Shown: positions 24,435 to 36,866 of the stretch, piece after piece
Layout of the letters: the number at the start of each line of letters is the position of its first letter
How positions within the stretch are numbered: position 1 is the first letter of the stretch
Made by a program: the position numbers and the translations under genes
Notes under the pieces: model-generated
Seen by the model: only the letters and a program-made list of their open reading frames with translations
Told to the model about the DNA's origin: nothing
Database searches by the model: none
Source: Bugula neritina
Taxonomy: Eukaryota; Bryozoa; Gymnolaemata; Cheilostomatida; Bugulidae
Direction of reading: 5' to 3'
Length of the DNA: 64,000 bases
Assembly: GCA_964035545.1 (NCBI GenBank)
Contig: OZ037768.1
Coordinates: 4,455,241-4,519,240, forward strand

Positions 24435-26938
24435 CGCGCGTGTGCATCTCACAAATATATATAACTATGTTTTGTAGTAGCTAATAATACTGAACCAAAT
24501 AATGGTAGTATCATGCATTGAAAAATTACAATTACAGTTTTACATTTTGAGTTGTCTGTCCATATATGTATCACTACTGGTAGATAGTGTAGACAACTTT
24601 TAATATAGCTACCTCTCGCTATTGAAAAGAACTAGCCCACATGGCTTGCATGCATAAGAAGGCCTTTTGGTCAAAATAATGTGTGATAATTTTATTATGA
24701 TAGACCTTCAAAATAATTTAAAAGATGTTAGGTAAACATATTTACAAATTTCTGTTTTCTCTATATGACATATTATGGTTGCGTGTGTTTTGACAATAGA
24801 TCACTGCAATGAAAATGGTAAATTTGATTTCATTATTGCTCCAGTATAATTATACCAATAGTATATATAATATTATATTCACATTTCAAAACTATAATAT
24901 ATGTACAAAAATATATTTATTGTAACATATTTGAAAATGCTGTTGCTGTTTATCATGAGATTTTAAGTTAATGACAACAGCAACTTTTATATACTATTCT
25001 TACAGTCAAGTATGATGTATTGCAAATGTATATTCAGCAATGGCTGTAATCATCAATCATATTATATAGTTGTATACATGTATAGTATATTTATAGCTTA
25101 TGTTTTTCTTAGTTGTCCTGTATTGGCAACTGACTTCATCTCATTACATTATGTAATTTACAAGTCTCTTTTTGTATTCATCCTTCAATGAAACTTCGTT
25201 GAAGGTTACTGAGTGCCATCAGTCAACTTTTATTTTGGTAGAAAATGAAAAAGATCGAGGTTGAAAATTCCTAAACTATACAACAATTATCAAATGGGAG
25301 CCTGGTTATGTCAATAAGGCATTTTCCTTATTTATAATGAGCAGAAAATAGAATGTTCAATAATTGTTTACTAACTATAGTGTTGAGAAGCAGGGCTAAT
25401 ATTTTGTTCCTCAATGGTCACATAACTCCTACACAGTTAAAAACTATTCCTTTCATAATATTTTTCCTATAAGCCTAATAACAGAAAAAGCTTCAACATC
25501 TTTCACTGGCCCTGCTTTAAGCATGCATAAGCCCTATGCTTATCCTGACAAAGTTAATTGTTTGAGGCTGCACTAAGCAATTATGAGACTTGTTTTTAGA
25601 AATAATAAGGTATATATTTATATTAAGTATATAATATATATTATATTGATTATATACGTAATATAACAGTTTGTTATGTTACTATAGGGATTTGAAGCTT
25701 CGTTTTACAGAATAATTGATGGTGATGAAAATGTATCAATATAATTTACTAATTAGGTTTATTTATGGCTCTTTTATCACTTGATATTTTTTTTCAGTAA
25801 TATACGGCCATAGTTTGAGTTTGAAGTAAGCAGGTCAGCTAGTTTTGAATAACCTTGTATAATATAGCATATTACTTATTTGGCAAAGTATGTTATGATA
25901 AATTATTCTGGAACCAACGCACAAACTACCAAACTGCTTATTTTTACTAAAATGGTCAAACAACAAGGCTGGTGAGCCACAAGAAAATCATCTTAGCTAG
26001 TGTATATTTGCAAGCAAGAATATAACCTATTTATAGTTGTGATTTAGGCATTATTTATATATATAACTGTATTGATGCAAGTTGTGAGAATTCGGTTTAA
26101 AGTAGTAATCAGAAATAAATGTGAGAAAATAACAGAATTGAAGCACAGGAAATTTTACAATAGTATCAGTCAAAAAATATATATCTATAACTTTTTGTAA
26201 TGTATATAACTAATAATAATACAATGAAAAATATAGTTAGATAAAATGCAAAATAAGTTAAAAATCAAACATTAATATTATATTACTGAAATTAAAGTGA
26301 AGTATAATACAAATTTATTTATTACATATTAGAGTAAAAATAATCCAAAAAGAAAGATTTCATAATTTATATCATAGTCAAAAATATATTTTGTACTATA
26401 AAAGTTATAAATCTCCCATTCATAGAATAATGACTGCTAGTACTGATTCATTTGAAATAGCCTACAATATAAATTTTAACTATATATGTTTCAAGGTTAC
26501 AATCAATTCGACTTTTTTTACTCAAATATATAATAAAGAAATGAATATTAACAAGAATATTTTGATATACTGAAACATTTCAGTTTAAATCAATGTTTAT
26601 AAAAAAAGCGTATAACAGCTAGACAAGATGGTTAACAAAAAGGCATATGATGTTATTAGATTAACATAGAGTAAGTATTTAAACTAATGAATTATCGTCA
26701 TACAGTTGCTGCATCTAGTTTTTAGTAAAAAAGATAGAATACAGAAAATTGAATAAAATGGCAGCTGCATTACTTTGACCTTTGAATACAGCAAACTGAT
26801 TGTCGTCAAAAATGAGCTATAAAATTGTTCAAACTGATCAGGCAGCAGAAGCCATTGTAGTGATTGCTGACTAGCACGAGAAGATGTCATTCAGTTGTCC
26901 ATTTATGTAACTTCTACTAAATGAAGAAAACCTCTATT
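23269..26938. other. Intergenic between two tail-to-tail BAMBI-type genes
   Basis: It contains the BAMBI 3' UTR (AATAAA at 23895-23900) and the 3' end of the minus-strand gene. No kinase-like exon appears here, which matters because a genuine type I receptor read on the minus strand would need one. A (TG)n tract lies at 24395-24440. Confidence 0.65.
24395..24440 (+). repeat. (TG)n microsatellite with CG-containing end
   Basis: About 18 TG dinucleotides followed by CGTGCGCGCGTGTG. The alternating purine-pyrimidine run, including CG steps, could adopt Z-DNA. Confidence 0.95.
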
Positions 26939-29900
26939 TTAAGGCACATCATAGTCAGAGTTAAAGCTATTAGAGCTGAGTTCATGACATATAAGTGTAG
27001 ATTCATAGGGCTCAATGAGAGACGGTGTTACGGCCCCCTTTCCACGCTCCATTGTTAATAAATGTGACATTTGTGCTTTGCTACTCAACATCTTTTGCTG
27101 GATTATCCAACTTTTGCGGGACGTTGACTTTTTTCTTCTATAAACCCAAATTTTTATGATGACTAAAATTGAGGCTATAACTACTAAAATGAAGACAATC
27201 ACAAGTACTATTAGCAATAAGAACACTAGACGTAAGGTGCTGCTGTACTCATCGTCTGCTATCAAGTTTGATCTGTGTTCTTGTATTCCATTTAATGATA
27301 GAGTTGTCTTATCATCCAGTCTGGCAGATGGGTTTATATTCAAGTTTGTAGTTATCTCACCAGTGTCTACAAAGTTAGCAAGTTTCTAAAACTGAGATGA
27401 GAACATGGGGGGCAGATAAGTGTCTGCCTCTCAAAAACTTGTATATAAAACTGATGCCAATTTGAGGCTAACACAAAATAGTTGTCTTTTATATTTTTCA
27501 ACTTTTTTACTGTTGGTACTTTTATAGCAATAATTCACTTTAAAGAACATAACATAGGAGTAGTAACTTTATTTTATACTTATGTTTTCTAATATAAAAT
27601 AGATATTTCTATCAATAGGCCTATATAATTTATATAGCCAGATTAAAGAAAACTTTCATGCACATTCTGGTACCAATATTTGTTCTATGCCTGATACATA
27701 ATTTACATTAACTTTTATTATTGAATGTATGAGAGTTTATTCAAATCTATCATTACTGATAGTGCTAGATGCATACTATTATTCATTGATGCAATTTGCT
27801 CTTAATTTTTAACTCTTAATTCCAAAGTGCAATTGCGATTAAAATGCTTCTGTGTCAATCATACATCAACTAAATAAACAATAAAATCCAGACATACCTC
27901 GCATAACTTCAGGAGGCAGCGTCAGGTTCTTGTTACACAACTCCGTGTAGCAGCATTCGGTGTGAGGCCACTCTGAGGTGAACAAAGTCGGCTTCAATCT
28001 GGAGCTATCACAGAGTAGACCTGCTTTTACACATCCCATTGTGATGTGGGGTTCCATCTGTAAGAGAAAGATATACATGGCTTTATAAAAGATTTTAACT
28101 ATGAAGAGTAACATTACTAAATACAATTAATAAAAAAATATTCTACATACGAGTTCAATTTACTAAAATTTAGTTATTATTATATTAAATATAAATAATG
28201 ATATAGTTAACTTGGAATTATATTATTTTATTTTGATGTTATTTTATTAAAAAAAGTATTCAATAGTATCAACTATCATAATATAAGTATTATAATAACA
28301 TCTAGCATAGTGCAACATGTTGAAATGCGTAGGTATCTTAGCCAGTTGTCTTGTACGAACTTATTTTTGACATCTGAAATGCCACAGCAAGAAAAAATAT
28401 GATATATTAAGTGGCATGATATGCAAAGATTTTTAGACCAATCAGCTGCAACTAATTATTAAGGTGATGTGTGCAGCTAGGCTGTTGCTTAATAACCCAT
28501 TTTAGGTTTTTATGGCAGGTTTATTTGAGAATATACTATGAGCGTCTGCTTTGTACCATAAACTTGCAGAAGGCCTTCTTTCTAATGTAGATATGTATGT
28601 ACAATGTATATTATTACTAATAGCATTGTTTGCACAACTGCGCCAATAGCTGCTGTGAGTTACTGTATTCCAATGGAGGGGTCAGAGGTCAAATGGTGGT
28701 GTCCCCCATTAATAAATACATTAAAGAAATATTTTTATTTAAGTCAATTAGTTTAATTACATTCCTAATGTAATTTCTCCAATGCCCCAACTGCAATAGA
28801 CAAGTAGGTAGAGTAATTCTTTAACAATGCTTTCAGCTGATAACCTATTTGGTAATTATCTTACCATGTATTCAGTAACCCAGTAGGAAAGAGCTATGGT
28901 CCCAAGGACCAGGTGAACAAATAATGGCATTGTTTCTACCCATGGCGTTATATTTTCTAGGGCATATTGTGTGAGCCCTCCTCAATAAAACATGGATACA
29001 TATGCTATATAGAAAGTTAAGCAACCATGCTTTTTAAAGTCGGTTTATATTGACAAAGTTTAATTACTGCGTAGTAGTGCGCTGTACGGAACTTTGCATA
29101 TGGAAAATAAAACATATAAACAAAATTTCCCTCCCATACTGTGAGAATATGCTTTGAAATTTCTATTTAATTGAATTAGTATATAGAGTTAAAGTAATAC
29201 TAAAACCAATGCAGTTTATCTATTAGAAAAATGGAAGTAAATGCAATTGATTTACTTTTTTAATTATGTAATTCAACGACAGTACACATTAATTATCATT
29301 TTAGAATTTTTGTTGATTTCTGAAGCCATTATTTTTTTAGGTATCGCAAAAGCAATATGCTGGCCTGTTTCTACTGTCAACGCGTAATCCAATCAGTATG
29401 CAAAATTATTCATAAAAACTTCAGCTGGTGACTATTCTTTGTTTGCATTAGGATTATAGAAATATCAAAATTTCAAATCTATTTACACGAAACATTAAGC
29501 TTGTGAAGGATTCAGATTTTAGTCCATCTTCAGAGGTATTAAGTCCAACTGTCTACTCATCAGACACAAAGTTATACCAACTAAGAGACTAAAAGCACTG
29601 TGCCACGCACCAATAATCATGCATGTTAATGAGACTCTGTTGCTGGAATAACTAATTATTAAAAGTGAAAAGTTCAATAGTTTTTGTCATAACCTTGAAC
29701 ATGGGAAAAAGAAAATCAGATAGTTCAGTCAATAAGGAATGGTATTGAATTATATTGCTGTACTGATTCTATCAGTGTCCAACATTTGAATCAGAATGAA
29801 CAACTTTTCATGACAAAGAATATTTATTTTTGTCAAACTGGTCTTGATATTATCAGCCTAATCTCAATAAAATTACAGTTATTTTGTCTCTAACTGTTGA

Positions 29901-32900
29901 CACTAAATGAACCACAAGCCTTGCCAATCTTGGTCTAAACTCTAGTTTGAGCCAATTCACCAGGTAACCAGTAATTCTCTACTTCAAACAGATGAGTTGA
30001 TCAATAAAGAGACTCTGTGGTAGAAGATTGGTGATAATAAACCATGTGTTGACTGCTGATGGTAGAGATAAGCATTGCAGTGTTACAGCACTAGAATGTT
30101 TCCTCCAACCACCTATAGGACTGTCCACCAAAGCCATTTAGGAGCAGTAGTAGAGAAATTTAGATAGTTTAAGTTCTTTAATTTTTTTGGAATCTTGGTT
30201 TTGGGTCGAGGGTTAAAATTTTTGCAAGAGCGTAGCTTCCTTTGCTACATTTCATAATGTCTAGCACAGCTCACTGGATAATTACTATAGTAGGTAACTG
30301 AGAGGTAGGTGGAGTAATGGAGAAACTGAGAAAAGCCTGTGTTTCTAGATAAGAAATGTAGCATAAGAAGTTATGTTCAGAAAACTTCAATTTTGCACCT
30401 ATCTTGATAAACTTCAACTCACCCATGAATATAACATAGCAACATGCAACTAACTGGAGATTATTCTAGATAGTTAAAAGCAGCAACTAACCTTGGAGTA
30501 GTACTGTTTGTAGCACCCAAGTTCAGGCTTATCTTGGACACACATATTGGACCGTTCTTCACTCAAACACTTTTCCTCTGTGCAGTAGCACGTCAAGGAT
30601 TCTAAAAAAACAAAGTTTGCACTCTTTATAAAAAAATACTGACCCTGCTAATTAATGCAAATAATGTAGACTAGTACAAATGTAGTTCTGTTGAGTGCTA
30701 GAATAAAGCAAAATTGAAAAGCTCAAAATCCAAACTCTAAACTCTATACCAACAAATATATGTTCGAGAATTGCAATATAAGTTTTTATGAAGAGATTGT
30801 TTTCTATTAAAGTCAAAATTTACTAGTATTTTGGTAATTCATGTCCATTTTTTAAATGTTGTGGTCAATATCTTTACCAGCTCGATTGGGCAACTAAAAG
30901 GAGTTGAAATAAACACCACTGCAATATTTGCTTATCCTTTTCATATAAAGCTGCAGTAGATATTTTCAAGCCTTAAAAACATTCTTTTTAAATTTCTTCG
31001 GTTTTACTTGCTTCCAAGAATGTTGCTGTTTATGGCTCACACTAATTCAATTAATTCTATGATTCCCTAAAATTTTCAACAAATACGTTCAGCTATGGGC
31101 TCCATCAGAAAATAAAGCTCTGTTGAGATTTTACAAGTTAACTTCATTGCTTGAAGATCATGTTAAACCAGAGTTCACAGAGCTGATAGATCACTTTAGT
31201 AAAGCGATTAAAAATGTATTAAAATGTAAGGCTGCTTAAAATACTACATAAAGTGAATTGTTTTAAAGTAATACTGTGCAAATTTACTCCCACATAATCA
31301 GTAATCTACTGTAGGAATAATTTTGTACTAAAATGGCTGAAGGTAAAATCCTGCCCTTTTAATTGGACTTTAAAGAGGATTAAAGTAAACAGCAGTGCAC
31401 TGGTTTGCTCTACTCCACAGCGCTGTAAAACCTTCTGGCTTAGAATGATGAGGCAGTTAAAAAGTCGGGCTGTACTAGCAATAAACTGGTTTACAACATC
31501 TAAAAACAACAGAACTAGCTGTATAACATAAACAACCTAATAAAAAGTAATTATTTATATCATCTCAAATGTTTGATGGGATAAAAATTTGATGTCTTCA
31601 GAGCGTTGCCTACTTCTGCAGTTATGATTAGGAGTAATGAGTTTACAAATAAGCAGCCCAACATTTATTGCAATGGAATAAGCTTCATAATGCCTGACTC
31701 TGACTACCCAATGTTTATTGTAAGAATGTCTATCTAGTTGTTGTTTGTATAGCACTGGAGCCTACAAGCTGCTGGCATTCCTCCACTCATTACTGAACTG
31801 CATTTCAATAATTAATCATTGAACTGGTGGTAGACTTAGCATTGTTATGTTCCACCACGCCTCTTGGCTCCTCCAGTTTGAATATTTCTAATTTTTGTCT
31901 ACATCCTGACACTCCCCAAAAATTCTTTTTTGATTGCAATTATTAGTTATTATTTTTTGTTATAAAAAGTTTTAGCAAAGGGAATAGTATTGCAAAAAGC
32001 CGAATTGCAGAGGAATTTGGAAAAAAAACTTTGTTTAAGAAGTTATGTTCTCACAAAATCTTCACCAGCATTTTGAACCCATATAAATTTAGGTAATGGA
32101 AAATTATAGAATTCTGAACTTTTTCTGCTAATGCAGGAGAAAACAAAATTTGTATTTCTTTTGGCACGCTACAGTGCTATTAACAACCAGACAGCTGATG
32201 CTTTGTGCCAGTTGGTAATGAAATTAAAATCAACCCTCAACAATGACACTTTGCACTATAACCAACGTAATCCAGGTTGAAGTTGAAATATGCTAAATAC
32301 TTCATAGTGTTTATGAAAACAGGATTTTACGCATGGATAGACTAAATAACAGGCAGTTGATTTTTATTGCAACTTCATATCAGTTAGGCTCCATTTTAAT
32401 TGGCATGTTTCATTTATGATTAGTGGAGTTGACAATTTTTATTAACTTTATTGTTTGGTATTAGTCTGCAGTAGAAAATAGTACAGAGGACTGTCTGCTA
32501 GCCTGAATGCAGAGCCAACAGATTGAGGTGGATGTCTACTATAAATGCTTGACTTTGTCAGCTGTCAGCTGCTCACAACTGCTGCCGATTCACTAACACA
32601 TATCCTTTCTCTGTCAGCTATCCTTTCTATGCTGTTATTCCAGTCAAACCCTTTACTTATTGTCTGATTTTAGAAGATCTTTCGTCAAAACTCAGAAATA
32701 TTGTTAATTTTGATCGCAAAAAGAACTGCAGTTTGAAACCTGCATAACTTATTTTCAGCTACACTAAGCCATGAATAATAGATGATACTTGAAGAGAGAT
32801 AAATTTGATTATAAGCTGATCCTGATAGCAACAGCCACCTTTATAATTGAAACAAAATTGTTAGTTCTGCCAATATTAGGGAATATTATTGAAAATCAAT

Positions 32901-35310
32901 ACTTTTATCAAAATATTTTTTTCGATTTTGAAACCATACTCATCAGTTTTACATGTTTTCCCTCATGAGTAGAGCTACAACTCAAAACCATACAAAGAAC
33001 TTTGCTTTTATAAGAATACAAATGGCTTTTTGCTTAGCCTTTAGAGCTTAGAGCCATGACATGACAAAAAACTCCAAAAACATAACATAATGAGTTGAAT
33101 AAAATTTCTGTCATAACAGAATGTCTGACACCAGCATGCAAAATTGTTCAATTAGAGTTACATACGCAGTTAGAATGGTGCTTGAACTTCTAACAGTCTA
33201 AAATGTATAATATATATGCATACTATTTATATAATACCAAATATTTATGGAATATGCAAATTTGATCCAGGGCCTTACATATGGCCTCAAAACCATTTCG
33301 TAAATCACACAGCAGTTTCTTCACTGTAACATGCACTGTATTCAGCTAGTTCATTATCAGACAAACTGTACTAAAAGACTTGAAAAACATAATATACTGT
33401 TAATAAATAATTCACCATTTCCCTGAGTGAAACCTCTAGAAAGGATTGTCTTACAATTACTAAATTAATCTAAACAGTATTATTTGGAAGTTGTAGGTAC
33501 ATGATTATGTATATGTAGTACATGCATTTGTATATTCTCTTACTATGTACAGTATCCTCCTTGATTATAAACATATTTATAATAACTGGAATACATATGT
33601 GCTACCTAAGACTGTACCTTGTAATGAGAATAATAGCAGCTGTAAATTAATAACACTGATTAATAAATGTTAATAAAGGTATTGAAGTTTTGCAAGTTGA
33701 GTTATGTAACCTATAATCTGGCTTGCAATCTAGCAGCTTCACTAGTAACATTCTACTTTTTGCCTTACTTTTTAATCAGCATAAGAAGGGTTAGAAACTT
33801 GAAGCATTGGCATACAATACATTAGACTAATATTGTATATAAATTAATTGTAATACCTGTGTTTATATTAAACTCTGTACTGTAAGTTCTTCTTTATTTA
33901 ATTATTGAACCTGAGGTGCAGATAAAGTGTGTTCTCATGATATGATAAAATTAATATTTAGTAACCGCTGAAATCTGAGCTAGCTAACCTAACTTCCATA
34001 TTTGATATACCTTTGTTTTTTGAAGATATCAAATGACAGATGCACATTAAAAGATGATTTTTTCACACAGCTAAAGGCAGATTTCAAGCTGCCAACCACA
34101 TATGTTGAAATTTCTCAACTATAGTGAATCATTTAGAGAAATGACAGTCTATAGTTCAACACACTGAAAGAAATAGAGCCTATTTCGGTGTTGTAGTCTG
34201 CAATACTGTGCTACAAATATACTGCATGCAATACTGTGCTACAAATATACTGCATGCAATACTGAGTCACAAATATACTGCATGCAATACTGTGCTACAA
34301 ATAAACTGCATGCAATACTGTGTCACAAAGATACTGCGTGCAATACTGTGTCACAAATATACCGCATGCAATACTGTTGTTACGAATATACTGCACACAA
34401 TACTGTGTCACAAAGATACTGCCTGCTACAGATAACATGATTATGCAGTTTCTAAATTGCAGCAGTGAAACTAAATACTTTGGTTTATCAAGTTTGACTA
34501 AATGTGTCTATATTTCTATGTCCTATGCAGGCAACTAGCAGTTCAACAATCTATTGGATTATGCTCACAATAAAATATTCAAAATAAACACTTGAAGCCT
34601 TATCATTGTCTTATCAGACCCTTAGAAGGCCTTCTTCCCCTCTCATATATGTTTGCCAAGGTCTGGGATTAACATAAATAATGTAAACAATGCAAAGCCC
34701 CACTGCACATATCTTACAGTAACTTACTGTACCTGATGTTACCTATCCTTTTATTATCTCCAATAGTAACTTACTATTACTCCTGGTGTTACCTATCTTT
34801 ACGCTATTCCTCTTTTACATGCGCCCTATTTTTCTATCATGTGACTTTTCAGCAACATTATATAACCGACCCCCATTATATTTTTATCATATATATTATT
34901 TTATACTTGTAACTACTCAAATAGAATATAATATATACTTGAATCAAGATTATGTTTGCGAAAATACATAATATATATTCATGGGCAGTCAAAACCCACT
35001 ATAGCAACTTGCATGCATTTCTTATAATAGTTTCTTTGCACAATTAAATTTACTCAAACTTGGCATCATTTAAAAGGCGTTGACTAACTTTCACCAAAAA
35101 ACCTAAATTTTCTTGTATGCATGCAGTTTTACCTTTACAATAATGAACTACAAAACATCGCAATGGAACCTTGTCTGTAAAATAAGACTATCTATTCCAC
35201 CATAAAGTAGTTTCTATCTTAGCCGTACACTTACCACACATTGTTAAAGTGCATAGCAATATTGTCAGGCAGTATAAACACCGTATTAGCAGTTCCATTT
35301 CTTTAGCCAT
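26939..35310 (-). CDS. Second, divergent BAMBI-like pseudoreceptor
   Basis: 257-residue, kinase-less receptor-like protein. Four exons on the minus strand: 35235-35310, 30492-30601, 27898-28057 and 26939-27366 (stop TAA), with splice phases 1, 0 and 1 that all agree. The start at 35310 (MAKEMELLIRCLYCLTILLC) gives a signal peptide of about 24 residues. The ectodomain has exactly ten cysteines (30, 32, 37, 46, 55, 71, 78, 97, 98, 103), opening CYCTEEKC and closing ECCYTELCN, the TGF-beta-receptor three-finger pattern. A membrane segment rich in Leu, Ile and Val (residues ~162-186) is followed by WVYRRKKSTSRK and a ~65-residue Ser-rich tail ending NSDYDVP. No GS box or kinase is present. Exon 1 coding length (76 bases), the phase-1 junction and the first three Cys positions match the BAMBI gene opposite it. 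The AVIAVPIAGG signature is absent. Alternative: a truncated activin-type receptor. The exon 4 acceptor (CTTTGTAG) was chosen because a better-looking site just upstream causes a stop. Confidence 0.8.
28058..30491 (-). other. Intron 2 of the second BAMBI-like gene
   Basis: Carries the upstream half of a repeat family shared with 35941-36075 (copy at 30171-30366). A weak tRNA-like stretch on the minus strand near 29520-29610 was not convincing. Confidence 0.5.
30171..30366. repeat. Fold-back repeat, copy A
   Basis: Left end AAGTTCTTTAATTTT (30171-30185). It contains TTTGCTACATTTC (30241-30253), repeated inverted as GAAATGTAGCATAA (30353-30366). The reverse complement of 30300-30366 (GCTACATTTCTTAT, AAACACAGGCTTTTCTC, TTTCTCCATTACT, CCTACCTCT) matches 36005-36069. 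The combination of inverted arms and a second copy suggests a non-autonomous fold-back or MITE-like element. Confidence 0.5.
30602..35234 (-). other. Intron 1 of the second BAMBI-like gene
   Basis: A 4.6-kb intron. Apart from a 28-bp minisatellite at 34198-34432 I see no feature in it. Short open frames at 31306-31755 and 34786-34971 have no support. Confidence 0.6.
34198..34432 (+). repeat. Minisatellite, 28-bp unit
   Basis: Eight to nine copies of a 28-bp unit (GCAATACTGTGCTACAAATA then TACTGCAT) with T/C and G/A variants; one copy carries an extra base (GTTGTTACG). It lies inside intron 1 of the minus-strand BAMBI-like gene. Confidence 0.93.
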
Positions 35311-35940
35311 CTTCTCAACAGTATCCTGGTTGTAAAGTTGCTCCGGTAAAGCAGTGTTTCTAAAACAGGATCGTAAAATTAGTCTTCTTGTCAAATAAAC
35401 CTGAAAAGTGTCGCAGTTCATAAAATTTTCAATCTTCTATTCATTTGATGGAAACCCTGTAAGTTTATGCCATACTTGGCAGAGAGTTAGTTGAACAGAC
35501 TGGATGGCAGTAGCATTTGAAGATACCCCGAGTCTGTGAGTATCTGTTTGTCTCCGGTGATATTAGACACTAATATTCATAGACAATACTAAACAAGTTG
35601 TGAAAACTTATATGCCTAGTAATGAGTGGATAGCTTCTACTCGGGTATCTGAGCTCAAGTCAAAGGCATGCAATTCTACATTGGCCATATAATCTAACAC
35701 GGCTACATCTTGTATAGACACTCATATGTCTAATAACTCAAATATCATAAACAGGCAAGTTTAGGTATGCAGCAGCAGAAGAATATGTTGTTTTGATGAC
35801 CTAAATGGAAGCAATAAAGTGAATTGACCATATTTGAGAATTTTATGACATGCAATAACTAGTAAAAATGGCTGCCAAGTACAAATTTGGCACAACTTAG
35901 ACCATATTTGGATGTAGAAACAGAGGCATTGTAATAGCCC

Positions 35941-36075
35941 AAGTTCTTTAATTTTCTTATTAGCTTTGAGGCATGGGCAAAGGCTCTCGCCATAACATAA
36001 CTTATTTTGCTACGTTACTAATTTTAAACACAAACTTTTCTCTTTTTCTCCGTTACTGAGCCTACCTCTACATAC
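35941..36075. repeat. Fold-back repeat, copy B (partial)
   Basis: AAGTTCTTTAATTTT (35941-35955) matches the left end of copy A. TTTTGCTACGTTACT (36005-36019), then AAACACAAACTTTTCTC, TTTCTCCGTTACTGAG and CCTACCTCT match the reverse complement of copy A's right arm. Copy B is therefore rearranged or truncated relative to copy A. Confidence 0.5.
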
Positions 36076-36684
36076 TGATACACTATATTTGCAAATATAT
36101 TATATATCTACATAATGTATATGAACTCAAAGCATGTCTATATTTTTAATTGAATTCAAAAAGTTGACTATTAGAACTACTACAGCACTGTCATGACAAT
36201 TCATGACAGTTCACATAATTTGCTATGAGAACACCAATACTGATAGGGTAGTGCTAGCCATCAGCTCTTCAGTTTGAATGAATTGATGTTTTTGAAACTT
36301 CATACTATCTAATATCAGATGATATATAATATATTAAATCGCATAAAAACTATTGTATAAAAATTCATGTTTTCAAAACAATTTAAAGAGATGTTACATA
36401 ATAATTATAGACAATGTTATATAAAAATGAAAGGTAAATAAACTCTGCAAAGTATTACATCAACTCACATTACAATAACTGATACTTTTTGTATTTACCT
36501 TTTGAATTTAATGCTACTTACATGCTGTGACCCAGAATCTAGTTTCAACCTTACTTCTCCAACTTCTGCAGACTTTATGAAAACTGGTGATTATTTTAGT
36601 ATTTACTGTCATATTATAATCAACTCTGGTATAAATGGAGACAAGAATATGTGTAATTATACCATATCAACATAAACAACTTAC

Positions 36685-36866
36685 CAAAATTTGATTATTC
36701 TAAGCATGATGTCTGGCTTGTGGTGATGAATATCCTCTGCTAATATAATTCTGTAACTCCACTGTCCTTCTGCTATTTCTGGCCACTTACTACCACACTG
36801 TAGAGAATCCACTACCACACTGTGATGATGATCTACCATAGACCAAGGTAACCTAGACTGTGCTAG
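36685..36866 (-). other. Candidate exon of unknown gene or 5' UTR exon
   Basis: On the minus strand, acceptor AAACTTACAG is followed by 182 bases (60 codons plus two) open in one frame, then a perfect donor TTTTG|GTAAGT. The translation is not low-complexity; it includes PWSMVDHHHSVVVDSLQCG, WPEIAEGQWSYRIILAED and HKPDIMLRIIKFW. I do not recognise the family, and I found no partner exon that keeps phase: joining to the acceptors near 35364 or 35407 gives immediate stops. It may be a non-coding leader exon of the BAMBI-like gene, a lone exon of an unseen gene, or a relic. Confidence 0.35.

Noticed and set aside
29520-29612. tRNA-like stretch on the minus strand (GTGGCACAGTGC...AGTTGGACTTAATACC)
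   Set aside because: A and B boxes are too worn and no body blocks of the SINE family follow.
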